Origin: Phytohabitans flavus
GTDB taxonomy: Bacteria > Actinomycetota > Actinomycetes > Mycobacteriales > Micromonosporaceae
Length of the DNA stretch: 64,000 nt
Reading direction: 5' to 3'
Assembly: GCF_011764545.1 (NCBI RefSeq)
Contig: NZ_AP022870.1
Span: 7,942,001 to 8,006,000 of the forward strand
The position numbers and the translations under genes are program-made. Under the pieces are notes generated by a model. That model worked only from the letters and a program-made list of their open reading frames with translations. It did not search any database and was not told the DNA's origin. Positions 42,586 through 54,071 of this stretch are shown here, one piece after another. Each line of letters starts with the position of its first letter. Within the stretch, counting starts at the first letter, position 1.

Positions 42586-42638
42586 CCAGCTTTTGGAGTT
42601 GGGGTGGCCTCGGCGTCTTGTCGTGGATAAAGGTCCAA

Positions 42639-42863
42639 AATCAAGGAAGCCGGGCTACCGCGATGTCCGTTGTGGTCCGGACCGTCGCTCCCGCGGCCTC
42701 GCCCTTCGCGGTTGGGCAAGCTCACCCCTGGGTCGTGGTCGGCCGACCGCGACCTTCGCTGCCGGGTCCGCGCTCCGGCCCAACCTTTGACCTGACTCGG
42801 CGGTTGGGCGGGGGCTCCGTCCAAAGCCAGACACGCGCCCGAGGGCGCTCGGTTTCCTTGATT
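42639..42863. repeat. Non-coding segment bounded by inverted copies of AATCAAGGAAGCCG
   Basis: AATCAAGGAAGCCG (42639-42652) and CGGTTTCCTTGATT (42850-42863) are inverted copies with one mismatch. A third copy, GATCAAGGAAGCGG, is at 44746-44759, across the IS element. No gene is seen in 42586-42915, which appears to be mobile or hairpin-forming repeat DNA. Confidence 0.5.
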
Positions 42864-42915
42864 GACGCCACGACGGGCGGCCGTCTGGCAGATCGTGGTA
42901 CCTAGTTGCCCCTGG

Positions 42916-44694
42916 AGAGCCTGTCGCAGATTGTTTTGTGTGTGGGTGGGGCTGTGGGTGTTGGGGTTGGGCGGGGTTGGTGGTGCTGGTCTGCGGTTAT
43001 GCCGTGGTGAGGGCGGTTGGTCCGTGGGTGGTGGCGAGGCGGAGCAGGTTGGTGACGGCGGCGGCGAGGTGGGCTTCGGCTTTGGCGGCGGTGAGGCCGC
43101 GGCGGGAGAAGCGGCGTAGTCCGCGGCGGTCTTTGAGGTGGGCGTTGACGGGTTCGACGGTGGCGCCGCGTTTGCGGTAGAGGGTTTTGCCTTCTGGGGT
43201 GGATAGGCGCCAGGCCATGTGTTCGCGGGCGGTGGCGTTCGGGTGGGGTGGTTGTGTGGGTGGGGTGGGGCCGGTGGGTTGGTGGGTTTTGCCTTGGGCG
43301 ATGAGCCGGTCGGGGCCGGGTGCGGTGAGGTTGTCGTGACTGTTGTAGCCGGCGTCGAACAGGGTGGTGCCGACGGCCAGGTCGGGGTTGGCGGTAGCGT
43401 CGCGGAGTGTTTGGACGGCGTCGTCGATCTTGTCGTGCATGGGTTCTAGCTGGTTGACGTCGCCGGTGTCCTGGACCACCTCGACGGCGAGGATGAGGTA
43501 GTCGGCGGCGACGGCGAGTTGGGTGTTCAGGCCGGCGATGAACCCGGTTCGGGTGGGCATCAGCCGGCAGTCGGGGTCGGTGAGGCAGCGGACCGGGTTG
43601 TTGTTCTTCTTGCCGCTGTTGGTTTTGCCGGTGTGGGGTGTGGCCTCGAACGCGGCGAGTTCGGCCTCGACGGCCTCGACGCGGGTTTGTGCGCGGCGTA
43701 CGTGGCTGTGTTCGTCGACCGGGACGGGCTTGGCCCCGGGCAACCGCCGCCCTTCGGCTGCCGCCGCGGCGTGCTGGGTGGCGCGTTCGTCAGCTTTTTG
43801 CTGCACGGCCGCGCGGATGTGCGCCGCTGAGTGACGCGCCGCGTCCAGTTCATCCTGGAGCCGTTGCCGGGCTGCGCGCCGCGTCGTGTCGCGGACCGCG
43901 GCCAGTTCGTCGGCAAGGGCCAGAGCCCGGTCGGCCTTGTCCACCGCCCGCCGCCGCTTGCCGCCGCGATCGCGGTTCGGATCCGTTTCGGCCCGTTCGA
44001 TCAACTCGTCCAGCAGCGCCCGCCGTCGGGCCGGGTCCTGCAACGCTTCGGGTAGCTCATCCCCGCGCGCGTCACCGAACAGCTCGTCCTCGACGGCATC
44101 GTCGGCGGCGGCCTGCTCGACCAGCCGACAGGCGATCCGGCGCAGTCCGTCCTCGTCGGTCATCGCCTGCATCGACGCGTTCGCCGCGATCTTCGTCCCG
44201 TCCACCGCGACATGCCCGAGCCCGCCCATCCCGGCCCGCCCGCACAACGCCAACACCTTCGTGAACAAGTCCACGAACGCCTCGTCATGCTGCTGCCGGA
44301 ACCGGGCGATCGTGGCATGGTCCGGCCGGGCCAAACCGGAGATCACCATGAACGCCACATCCTCCCGACAGCGCCGCTCGACCTGCCGCGAGGAGGTGAC
44401 CCCACCGGCATACGCCCAGATCAACAACGCCAACAACATGTCCGGGTCGTAGCCGGCCCGGCCCGCACCACCCAACCTGGCCCGGGCCGCGAACCCCGCC
44501 GTGTCCAACCGGGCCACCGCGTCCAACACGAACCACACCTGATGATCAACCGGCAGCCAATCCCGCAAATCCGGCGGCAACAACATCGGCTGATCCCGCC
44601 ATACCGGCATAAACCCCTTCGCCACCCACCAATTATCGATCACAGCAAATCAACACCAGGTCAGCCACACCGACCCGATTTTGCGACAGGCTCT
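42916..44694. mobile_element. IS1182-family insertion sequence
   Basis: Terminal inverted repeats AGAGCCTGTCGCA at 42916-42928 and its complement at 44682-44694 bound one full-length transposase gene. CTGG immediately precedes the left end and also occurs at 44693-44696, so a 4-bp target duplication is possible if the right end is read two bases shorter. The similarity of left and right flanks continues outward for another 65 or so bases as an imperfect inverted repeat. The element looks complete and possibly active. Confidence 0.85.
42997..44643 (-). CDS. IS1182-family transposase
   Basis: A 548-residue DDE transposase. The N-terminal DUF772-type region (WLPVDHQVWFVLDAVARLDT; YAGGVTSSRQVERRCREDVA) is typical of IS1182. 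The catalytic triad is plausible as Asp in VAVDGTKIAANAS, Asp in LFDAGYNSHDNL and Glu in RKRGATVEPVNAHLKDRRG. There is a helical, charged insert in the middle. The gene is uninterrupted within intact inverted repeats, so it may still be functional. Start ATG 44643 lies 39 bases inside the right repeat. Confidence 0.92.
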   Translation of the reverse strand: MIDNWWVAKGFMPVWRDQPMLLPPDLRDWLPVDHQVWFVLDAVARLDTAGFAARARLGGAGRAGYDPDMLLALLIWAYAGGVTSSRQVERRCREDVAFMVISGLARPDHATIARFRQQHDEAFVDLFTKVLALCGRAGMGGLGHVAVDGTKIAANASMQAMTDEDGLRRIACRLVEQAAADDAVEDELFGDARGDELPEALQDPARRRALLDELIERAETDPNRDRGGKRRRAVDKADRALALADELAAVRDTTRRAARQRLQDELDAARHSAAHIRAAVQQKADERATQHAAAAAEGRRLPGAKPVPVDEHSHVRRAQTRVEAVEAELAAFEATPHTGKTNSGKKNNNPVRCLTDPDCRLMPTRTGFIAGLNTQLAVAADYLILAVEVVQDTGDVNQLEPMHDKIDDAVQTLRDATANPDLAVGTTLFDAGYNSHDNLTAPGPDRLIAQGKTHQPTGPTPPTQPPHPNATAREHMAWRLSTPEGKTLYRKRGATVEPVNAHLKDRRGLRRFSRRGLTAAKAEAHLAAAVTNLLRLATTHGPTALTTA

Positions 44695-45045
44695 GGAAGG
44701 GCGGCTGGATACCACGATCTCTCGCGCACACCAACCGACCCCGCCGATCAAGGAAGCGGGTCCGCGCGACCGCTGTGCTACTTGATCGCCGGCGCGGCCA
44801 CTGTAGGAAAGCAGAGCAATGCGCCTGCGCACCCACCTCTTACTTCTTGTCCGACGGCGATCCCAGGTTGGGTTGGGGTTGAGCTTGGACCGCGGACCTG
44901 GCAGCGGAGGTCGGGGGTTTCGGGGAGCGCTCGCGAGCCGCCGACCTGCGCGGTGCCCGCGGGAGCATACGGTCAGCGACTGGCGCGGACCGGGGCAAAT
45001 ACCTTGTCTCAAGAAATCGAATGTGATTCCGAGCCTGAAGATCTT
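44695..45045. other. Non-coding flank to the right of the IS element
   Basis: No gene is recognisable. It carries ATACCACGATCT (44709-44720) and GATCAAGGAAGCGG (44746-44759), inverted copies of sequences to the left of the IS, and the base composition of a relic region. It ends at the convergent alpha/beta hydrolase gene. Confidence 0.5.
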
Positions 45046-45061
45046 TAGTCAGCGGCCGGCG

Positions 45062-45970
45062 TCACGACTTGGCCCAGCGCAGCACCTCGCCGAGTACCGT
45101 CTCCGGCGCCTCGACGTGCGGAAAGTGGCCGACGCCTTCGAGTAGGCGCCACTCGTACTGCGCGATCACGTAGCGGCCTGAGCCCTGCGCCGTACGGGGC
45201 AGGATCGAAGTGTCCAGCGCCCCGTGCAGCTGAAGCGTCGGCGTGACGAGTGGCTTCTGGATGGCCTTGACGAAGCGGTATCCGTGCAGGCGCAGCACCG
45301 AGCGGAACGCCCACCGGTACGCCTCCAGCGCGCAGAACGCCGCCTGCGGGATCTGCATCGCCTCGCGGCAGCGCCGCTCGTAGTCGGGGAACGCTGGATT
45401 GGCCAACCAGGACGGTCCGGCGTACCGGCGCAGGAACAGCCCGACGAGCGCGGCGTCGTCCTTCGTGAGCGCGTGCTCGTACCGCGGGATCTGGAATTTC
45501 AGCGTTGGCGCCGACGCGGAGAACTGCCCTCGGGGGTCGGCGAAAAGCGCGGCCCGCAACCGCAGCGGGTGTGCGGCGCCGAGCACGACGAGGCGCCGCA
45601 CCATCTTGGGGTGGAAGGCGGCGGCGGTCCAGCCGAGCATACCGCCGAAGCCGGTACCCACGATGATCGCGGAACGCTCGCCGAGCGCCCGGATCAGGCC
45701 GGTGATGTCGGCCGCCATCGTGTAACCGTCGTAGCCACGCGGGGGCTTGTCGCTCGCCCCGTACCCGCGCATGTCGACCGCGACCGCGCGGAAGCCGGCG
45801 TCGGCGATGCCCGGAAGCAGATCGTGCCAGGCCCACCAGAACTCGGGAAAGCCGTGCAGGAGGAGCACCAGCGGTCCGGTGCCGGCCTCGACGGCGTGGA
45901 AGCGGGTGCCATTGGCCCCCACAAAACGGTGCGTCCAAGGCCCGTCGACCAGGACGCAAGAGTCATCCAT
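45062..45970 (-). CDS. Alpha/beta hydrolase fold protein (epoxide-hydrolase-like) without the usual nucleophile
   Basis: A 302-residue protein. LLLHGFPEFWWAWHDLLPG and VDMRGYGASDKP are the HGxP oxyanion and cap-linked motifs of the epoxide hydrolase group, and GVGHFPHVEAPE supplies the catalytic His. At the nucleophile elbow, however, the sequence is VGTGFGG, where epoxide hydrolases have G-H-D-x-G-G and other members Ser: the nucleophile position is Gly. It may be a non-catalytic paralogue or use different chemistry. The start ATG 45970 was preferred as the family begins there. It is divergent from the C45 gene. Confidence 0.83.
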   Translation of the reverse strand: MDDSCVLVDGPWTHRFVGANGTRFHAVEAGTGPLVLLLHGFPEFWWAWHDLLPGIADAGFRAVAVDMRGYGASDKPPRGYDGYTMAADITGLIRALGERSAIIVGTGFGGMLGWTAAAFHPKMVRRLVVLGAAHPLRLRAALFADPRGQFSASAPTLKFQIPRYEHALTKDDAALVGLFLRRYAGPSWLANPAFPDYERRCREAMQIPQAAFCALEAYRWAFRSVLRLHGYRFVKAIQKPLVTPTLQLHGALDTSILPRTAQGSGRYVIAQYEWRLLEGVGHFPHVEAPETVLGEVLRWAKS

Positions 45971-46029
45971 GCAGCCCAGCGTACGGTCAGGGGAGTCACC
46001 GGGCCGGGATTCGCCACTACCGTCGAGGG

Positions 46030-47148
46030 GTGACCCTCCCGATTTCAGTGATTTCCGTGTCCGGCACGCCGGCCGAGTGTGGCGCGGCGTACGGTGTCGC
46101 CGCCGCCCCGCTCATCGCCGCGAACGTGCGCCTCTACCTGCAACGTTTCCAGGACCAGGCCGGGCTGGACGCCGCCGCTGTGCGGGCCGCCGGGGCCGCC
46201 TTCCGCCGCGCCGCCACCACCTTGCTACCGCGGGTGGCCGCGATGCTCGACGGTGTGGCGGAGGGGGCCGGGGCGAACGCCGAGGAGCTGTACGCACTCA
46301 ACGGCCGCACCGAGTTGATCTACGGCACGCAACGCGACGGCGACGGCGGCTGTACCTCGGTCGGCGTCCTCGATACGCACACCACGAGCCGGCACACTCT
46401 GCTCGGGCAAAACTGGGACTGGCATCCGGCCCAGCGCGAGGCCATGGTCGTGCTCCAGACGCGCGACGAGGAGGGCTTCGAGGTCATCACGCTCGCCGAG
46501 GCGGGGATGCTGGCCAAGGCGGGGCTCAACTCGGCCGGCCTCGGCGTGTGTCTCAACATGCTCGGCTCGGACCGCGACGGGCCGCGCGACGGCGTCGTGC
46601 CGTACCACGTGCTGCTCCGCGCGGTGCTGGAGTCCGACCACCTCGGCGCCGCCCTCCGGGTGGCCGCTCGCACTCCCCGGGGCGCCTCGCTGAACCTGCT
46701 ACTGGGCCAGGCGGGCAAGCCCGGCGAGTACGGCGGAGAGATCATCGATGTCGAGGTGGTGCCCGGCGACATCGGCTGGCTGCACCCCGTCGACGGGTAC
46801 ATCTCGCACGCCAACCACATCGAGACCGCGCTGCCGGTACGCGATCGGGCGCGCGAATTCGGCGGCGCCTCGCTCTTCCGCGGCGCGCGAGCCCGGCGCC
46901 TGCTCGGCACCATGATGGACGCCCGCGCCGAGCGTCGCGTGCACGAAAACGACCTCAAGGCGGTCTTCCGCGACCACGGCGGCTACCCGATGGCGATCTG
47001 CCGGCACGTGGACGAGCGCGACGAGCCGCTGGAGCGGGCCGAGACGGTCTACTCGGTGCTGTTGGACCTGGACGAGCGGCGCTTTGGGCTGGCGGAAGGG
47101 CCGCCGTGCGGCAACAAGTACGGGTTTACCCGACTCGGTCAATCGTGA
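46030..47148 (+). CDS. Peptidase C45/acyl-coenzyme A:6-aminopenicillanic-acid acyltransferase-like Ntn hydrolase
   Basis: A 372-residue protein of the C45 family. The nucleophile would be C108 in DGGCTSVG, exposed after self-cleavage between G107 and C108 as in isopenicillin N acyltransferase. LGQNWDWHPAQREAMVVLQT and GLNSAGLGVCLNML are characteristic. Many such proteins in actinobacteria hydrolyse N-acyl amides; the substrate here is not known. GTG 46030 starts 6 nt after TACCGT, so the mRNA may be leaderless. The 3' end overlaps the convergent lipoprotein gene by 23 bases. Confidence 0.85.
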   Translation: MTLPISVISVSGTPAECGAAYGVAAAPLIAANVRLYLQRFQDQAGLDAAAVRAAGAAFRRAATTLLPRVAAMLDGVAEGAGANAEELYALNGRTELIYGTQRDGDGGCTSVGVLDTHTTSRHTLLGQNWDWHPAQREAMVVLQTRDEEGFEVITLAEAGMLAKAGLNSAGLGVCLNMLGSDRDGPRDGVVPYHVLLRAVLESDHLGAALRVAARTPRGASLNLLLGQAGKPGEYGGEIIDVEVVPGDIGWLHPVDGYISHANHIETALPVRDRAREFGGASLFRGARARRLLGTMMDARAERRVHENDLKAVFRDHGGYPMAICRHVDERDEPLERAETVYSVLLDLDERRFGLAEGPPCGNKYGFTRLGQS

Positions 47149-47524
47149 TCGCGCTGACGTGCTCGCCGGGTCCACAGTCGATCTTCAGGCGCAGGGGAGC
47201 GTACTTGACCCGGATCGTCTCGCCGACCTTGAGCGTCAACGTCTCGGTGCTGTAGAGCGCGTACACCTTGCCCTCGTCGGTCTCCAAGCCGAAGCAGGGC
47301 CCGCTGCCGCCGCGGGTGACCCGCCCCACCAGCAAGTCCTTGGGTGGGCGCGGGTCGCTGGGCGACTGTGGCGGCGCGGTGGGTGGCGAGGCCGTCGAGG
47401 GAGTCGACGAACTCGGCGGAGGCTCGCTCACGGCTCCTCCATCCCCTGCCGGAACCGGCGAATCCGCACATGCGGCAAGCAGCAGCGTCGCCGCCGTCAG
47501 TACTACAAGTTTGCGCAAAGCCAC
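47126..47524 (-). CDS. Small predicted lipoprotein
   Basis: A 132-residue protein with an N-terminal export signal and lipobox LLLAAC (Cys at about residue 18), a Pro/Ser-rich linker to about residue 60, and a small beta-rich domain (VGRVTRGGSGPCFGLETDEG; KVYALYSTETLTLKVGETIR). It would be anchored to the outer face of the membrane. GTG 47524 is the only start that gives a normal signal peptide, though no Shine-Dalgarno is seen. I do not know its function. Confidence 0.75.
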   Translation of the reverse strand: MALRKLVVLTAATLLLAACADSPVPAGDGGAVSEPPPSSSTPSTASPPTAPPQSPSDPRPPKDLLVGRVTRGGSGPCFGLETDEGKVYALYSTETLTLKVGETIRVKYAPLRLKIDCGPGEHVSAITIDRVG

Positions 47525-47570
47525 TCTATTCAGACGGTGGGCGGGGCGGCGGGGTTCCCCTGTACAGAAC

Positions 47571-47598
47571 GGGGCCCGGCTCAACCGAGCCGGGCCCC
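47571..47598. terminator. Hairpin between M6 protease and lipoprotein genes
   Basis: GGGGCCCGGCTC (47571-47582) and GAGCCGGGCCCC (47587-47598), loop AACC. It follows the stop of the M6 protease gene (minus strand, ends 47612). The T content after it is low. Confidence 0.7.
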
Positions 47599-47611
47599 TT
47601 CGGCGAACAAA

Positions 47612-50001
47612 CTAGGAGATGCGGATCTTCATCGAGGTGCCCTCGACGTCGACCACCCGGATCTTCACACCGATCGCGGGGAGCTTGACCCCGTGGTTCG
47701 GCAGCTCCGGGTACCAGTACGGCTTGGTGTCGTCGAACAGCGGCTGCGCGTCCTGACCGCGGATGTACGACGGCTTGTCAGCCACGTGGAGCGTGAACGA
47801 GTCAGCCTTGGTGAGGCTGAACGGCGCGTCGTACACCTGGACCCGGGCCCGCCACGGCTGGCCGTCGATCCGGTAGAACGGGCGCGGGTGCGCATCGACG
47901 ATCATGTTGCGCCCCTCGCCGGGGTGCTCGAACGTGTCGTTGTCGTTGTAGAACGTGTCCCAGTAGGAGACGAGCAGGCCCTGCTGGTACGCGTAGTGGT
48001 CGACGTAGTCCGGCTTCGACGAGTACCCGAAGAAGTACGGACCGGTCTTGAGGTACTTGTCGTACTGCACGTACGACCGGTGACCCGCGATGTAGTAGTT
48101 GTCGAAGTAGCGGACCTCCGAGCCGGGCAGCGCGATGAAGCCGGCCGCCACGAACGGGCCGGTGCCCTCCGCGCCGTCGCTAAGCACGGTGGCGCCATCG
48201 GCGGTCACCGTGATCGCGTCGGCGTAGAAGCCGCCCCACGCCGTACCGCCGTCCGTCACGTACCGGAACCGGAGCTGGATGGCCTTGCCCGCGTACGCGT
48301 CGAGCGGCACCGACAGGTCCACCCACTGCTGGTTGGCGAAGCCGGTGCTGCGGCCGTCGATCGCCGGCCGGCCCGCGCTGTCCTTGCTGAAGCCGTGGCC
48401 GTCGACCGTGCCACCGACCGGGGTCCAGGCACTTCCGTCCTCCGACGCCTCGATGTAGAGGTAGTCGTAGCCGGCCTCGATGCCGTACCGAACCTTGGCG
48501 GTCAGCGTCGCCGCCGACTTGCCGGAGAGGTTGACCGGTGCGGTCAGCGAGTTGCGCATGTCGTCGGCGTTGCCGGAGAACCACTGCTTCGCGCCCTCGA
48601 ACGGCGCGCCGTTGTTGATGGTCCGGGCCCGCTTGGGCAGGACCACCACCGCGGCCTGCGGCTTGGCGCTGTTGTACTCCTGTGGACCCAGGTTGATGGT
48701 CCGCTTCTGCCCGGCCACGACGGTCTCGTAGTCGAGCCAGCCGAGCTGAAGCTTGTTCCACGCCCCGAGGTCGCCGGGACGGGTACCGAGCGGCTCACCG
48801 GCGGCGTTGAGCCGGCTCTGCGCCATCAGCGTCCAGTGCTCGCTGTTGTTGTCGCCACCGTTGAGCACGTTGTAGTCGTCCGGTAGGCCCAGGTCGTGCC
48901 CGTACTCGTGCACGAACACGCTCAGGCCACCGTTTTCCGGCTGCACGGTGTAGTCACCGATCCAGATGCCGGTGTTGCCGATCTGGGTACCGCCGAGCGG
49001 GTTCGTCGCGGGACCGGTGATGCCGGCCTGGTCGACGAACGCGTACCAGCGGTGGCTCCAGATGGCGTCCTCGCCCTGCCACGGGTCGCCGTCGGCCTCG
49101 TCGCCACCCGAGTGGACGATCTGGAAGTGGTCGATGTACCCGTCGGACTCGTTGAAGTTGCCGTCGCCGTCGTGGTCGTAGCGGTCCCACTGGTCGAAGG
49201 ACTTCACGTCCGCCGCGATCTGGGCGTCGGTGCGGCCCGCGGCCTTCTGGTCGGCAACCCACTGGTTGGCGGCGTCCTGGACGAGGTTCCACGGGTTGCG
49301 GCCGTCGCACACGTCGCAGAGGTCGCGGCCGTACCGTGCCTCGTTGTAGCGGACCTTCACCCAGTCGGTGACGGCGCCGTCGACGCTGTACCGACCCGAG
49401 GACTGCGCCTCGTAGTAGGTCTTGACGGACTCGACGCCCTTGCCCTTACCGAAGTACAGATCCTGGTAGTGCTCCTGGGTGTAGTCCGCCTGCCAGACCG
49501 TCGAGTTGTCGGCCGCCCGGTCGGGCTCGGGGATCTCGTTGCGGAGCGGGCCGTCGAACCGCTGCGGGCCGGGCACGTCCGGGTCGCTGTCGATGTCCGG
49601 GTAGTCCGCGTGCCGCTCGTTGCCGAACTCGGCCAGGATCACGAAGATCCGGTCGGTCTTTTCGCGGGCGAGCTCGACGTACTGGTCCTTCTTGCCGTTC
49701 TTGCCGCTCTTCTTGGCCAGCGGGCCGGTGCCGTCCGACTGGCCGACCTTGACGACAGTGCTGCCGTTGCGCGACTCGGGCGTGGCTCGTCCGCTGAGGA
49801 CGTCCGTCAGGCCCTGCTCGCGCAGCTCGCGCCGCTTGTCTTCGAGGGGTTGGGGAGTTCGTCACGCCGAGGGGCATCGCCCTTGGACGGGGCCGCGGCG
49901 GGTGTATCTGCCGGCGGTGCCGCGAGCGCCGACGGGCCGAGCGAAACGCCCATGCCCGAGGCGAGCGACACGGTGAGCAGGCCCACCATGACTTTACGCA
50001 C
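47612..50001 (-). CDS. Immune-inhibitor-A-type M6 metalloprotease, secreted; frameshifted near its 5' end in this sequence
   Basis: The start GTG 50001 is behind GGAGGTACC. A signal peptide covers residues 1-28 (VGLLTVSLASGMGVS core, ending LAAP). In the four-base G run 49846-49849 (minus-strand C) the frame is lost. One added base gives ELPNPLEDKRRELREQGLTD and joins the rest, which runs to 47612, 796 residues in all. The zinc site HEYGH is in VFVHEYGHDLGLPDD; a MAM/galactose-binding-like region and further beta domains follow. InhA-like proteases degrade host or environmental proteins outside the cell. Length and domains are typical. Confidence 0.88.
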
Positions 50002-50178
50002 TAGTGGTACCTCCGGGGTATAAGACGCCATCCGGCCAGGGGTTGATGGCAGGTGACGTCCGTATGGGGGTGGCCCGAACGTTTGGGGCCAGAGTGAAAC
50101 CTAAACAGTTACGTGCACGGTGGGAAGCCTTTCGCATGAACCCATTTCGATAGCGCGCCCGTTATGTCATGAAAAGAA

Positions 50179-50203
50179 GGGCGGGCCCACAGGGGGCCCG
50201 CCC
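50179..50203. terminator. Bidirectional terminator between acs and M6 protease
   Basis: GGGCGGGCCC and GGGCCCGCCC around ACAGG. On the minus strand the hairpin is followed by TTCTTTTC, a good T-run for acs; on the plus strand by ATATTTC. The remaining bases of the 286-bp gap (50002-50287) show nothing further. Confidence 0.8.
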
Positions 50204-50287
50204 ATATTTCTTAGGTCCTACTTCTCTGCGAGGCTGTGCTCGCCGTGTCGCGGAACCGCGACGTGACCAGCACCGCCGGTACTACCG

Positions 50288-52249
<1,962 letters not shown>

Positions 52250-52409
52250 GGGTCGGCTCCTCCTGCGGGTGTGGTGTCAGTCTCGGTCTTCCGTTTGTGA
52301 GGTTAGTGCGGGCACCATCCGACCACCGCAGCGCGGGATGAATCGATCGCCGAGCGTGGCGATCGTTGCGGCGGCCGGGTGCGCCTGCGCATATCTTGCC
52401 GTTTCGAGC

Positions 52410-52422
52410 CTGTTACGAACAG
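52410..52422. promoter_or_regulatory. Palindrome CTGTT-ACG-AACAG between acs and the Fic-like gene
   Basis: A perfect 5-bp-arm inverted repeat lies in the shared upstream region of two divergent genes, 161 bases from the acs start and 52 from the Fic-like start. It could be an operator; no known regulator consensus is matched. Confidence 0.25.
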
Positions 52423-52473
52423 TCCCGAGCAGGTTTCGCGCACCCCTGGTCACGCCGGTTACGGTAAGAAACC

Positions 52474-53202
52474 GTGGCTGATCCGCTCGTTCCCCTTGTC
52501 GATCTCGCCGGCGTGCGCGAGGCGGTGGCGTCCGCGCGCGACCGGGCCGACGCCGCCATGCGGCACCGCGCCTTGCGCCGCCAGGGCGGGCAGGTCGCGG
52601 CCGAGGTCAGTTTGCGGTCCGCGGTGGCCAGCGCCGCCCTCGAGGGGTACGCGTATGAGCGCGAGGCCGTCCGCGCGGGCACGGTGACCGATCCGGTGGT
52701 ACAGGGTGCGCTGCGCGTCGCCGGCGCGCTGGGCGGCCTCGCCGAGCGGTGGTCCGCCGCCCCGCGACAGGTGCTCGCCCGGGTGCACGTGCTCGCCGCC
52801 CGTGACGTCGTGGACGAGGACGCGCTCGGCCGCCCCGCCGCGCCGGGTCCCCGCCTGGACGCGCTGATGGACCTTGTCGCGGGTGGCACGAGCGTGTCGC
52901 CGCTGGTGCTCGCCGCCGTCGTACACGGTGAGCTGCTCGCCCTGCGCCCCTTCGCCGGCCCGTCCGGCATCGTGGCTCGGGCGGCCGCGCGCCTCACGCT
53001 GATCGCGACGGGCTTCGACCCGCGCGGGCTGCTCGCCGTCGACGTCGGGCACCTGGCCCGCGAGCCCGAGTACGTGGGCGCCGCCAACGCCTTCGCCACG
53101 GGTACGCCGGACGGCCTGCGCGCCTGGGTCCGCCACTACACCCAGGCCGTGGTGGTCGCTGCGGAGGAGCTGGAGGACGCCGCCTCGACTACGGTCGCCT
53201 GA
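52474..53202 (+). CDS. Degenerate Fic/DOC-fold protein
   Basis: A 242-residue helical protein. The helical build, ending at VHGELLALRPFAGPSGIVARAAARLT, aligns with the Fic core HPFxDGNGRxxR, but the catalytic His is Arg, Gly-Asn-Gly is changed and the loop is mostly altered. AMPylation by the standard mechanism therefore looks impossible. Such proteins are common next to acs in actinobacteria and are often labelled oxidoreductases without support. GTG 52474 is 8 nt downstream of TACGGT. The 3' end overlaps the convergent dehydrogenase gene. Confidence 0.68.
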   Translation: MADPLVPLVDLAGVREAVASARDRADAAMRHRALRRQGGQVAAEVSLRSAVASAALEGYAYEREAVRAGTVTDPVVQGALRVAGALGGLAERWSAAPRQVLARVHVLAARDVVDEDALGRPAAPGPRLDALMDLVAGGTSVSPLVLAAVVHGELLALRPFAGPSGIVARAAARLTLIATGFDPRGLLAVDVGHLAREPEYVGAANAFATGTPDGLRAWVRHYTQAVVVAAEELEDAASTTVA

Positions 53203-54034
53203 GCCGCCGGGCCACCTCGCCAGGTGGTACATCCCGGGAGGTGGTCTCTGGATCACCGTTCGCCAGGTCGGTCGCGGCGATGTCCTCGTACACCTCGGAA
53301 AATGCCTCGAAGAGCGCGGGTGTCAGCCCGGCCGCGCGCTGCGCGGACGCGATCTCCCGCATCTCCTCGGCAAACCTGGCGGCCTTCGTCGCGGCCACGG
53401 CCACCGCGCCCGGATCGGCCTCGTCACCAAGATCCTCAAGGACCTCATCGAGTACGTCGTAGTGGTCAGCGGTCCGCATGGCCTGGGCCAGGATCGCCGT
53501 CACTCCTTTGTAGACGCTTCCGGTGCACATCTTGACCGCGCTCGCCCGGCCGGTCCTTCCGGGCACGACGACGGGCCGGACGTCGCGCCAGGGTAGGGCG
53601 GCGATCTCGTCCGCCCGCGGACCGGAAAGGTAGATGCGGGCACCGGGTCGGGTGGTCGGCGGTGGGCCGGATATCGAGCCGTCGACGAGGTCGAGGCCGG
53701 CTGCGGCCAGCGTGGCCTCGATCGCCGCGACGGTGGTGGGCGCGATGGCGTTGAGGTCGGCGACCAGCGGCCGTCCCCCGGTGCGCCGGGCGGAATCCGC
53801 TATCCGCTCGGCCGCGTCGCTTGCCGCGCCCGGCGGCGTCACCACCAGGATTACCTCGGCGGCGCTGGTCACGTCGTCGATGCTGCCCAGCACCTCTAGG
53901 CCGGCCGCCTCGGCAAGTCTTCCGCTCCGCGCAGACCGGCCCTGAAGTGTGGTCACCACCCGCGCGCCACCACTCCGCAACGCGCCGCCCAGCGCCGCTC
54001 CCATGAAGCCCGGACTCACGATCCCGATTGCCAT
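53189..54034 (-). CDS. NAD(P)-binding 6-phosphogluconate/beta-hydroxyacid dehydrogenase-like protein
   Basis: A 281-residue two-domain protein. The N-terminal Rossmann motif is GIVSPGFMGAALGGAL (GxxxxGxMGxxL), and an all-helical C-terminal domain of DUF1932 type follows (KMCTGSVYKGVTAILAQAM). In hydroxyacid dehydrogenases the catalytic Lys sits in the helix beginning KM..., and a Lys is present here. The substrate is unknown; imine reductases share this build. It overlaps the Fic-like gene by 14 bases at the 3' ends. Confidence 0.83.
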   Translation of the reverse strand: MAIGIVSPGFMGAALGGALRSGGARVVTTLQGRSARSGRLAEAAGLEVLGSIDDVTSAAEVILVVTPPGAASDAAERIADSARRTGGRPLVADLNAIAPTTVAAIEATLAAAGLDLVDGSISGPPPTTRPGARIYLSGPRADEIAALPWRDVRPVVVPGRTGRASAVKMCTGSVYKGVTAILAQAMRTADHYDVLDEVLEDLGDEADPGAVAVAATKAARFAEEMREIASAQRAAGLTPALFEAFSEVYEDIAATDLANGDPETTSRDVPPGEVARRLRRP

Positions 54035-54071
54035 GAGCGGAGGGTAGGGCCTCTTCGGTGGGTCTCGTGGC

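Noticed and set aside
47084..48886. A 600-codon plus-strand frame opposite the lipoprotein and M6 protease genes
   Set aside because: The M6 protease on the other strand has clear zinc-site and domain evidence, and this frame has none.
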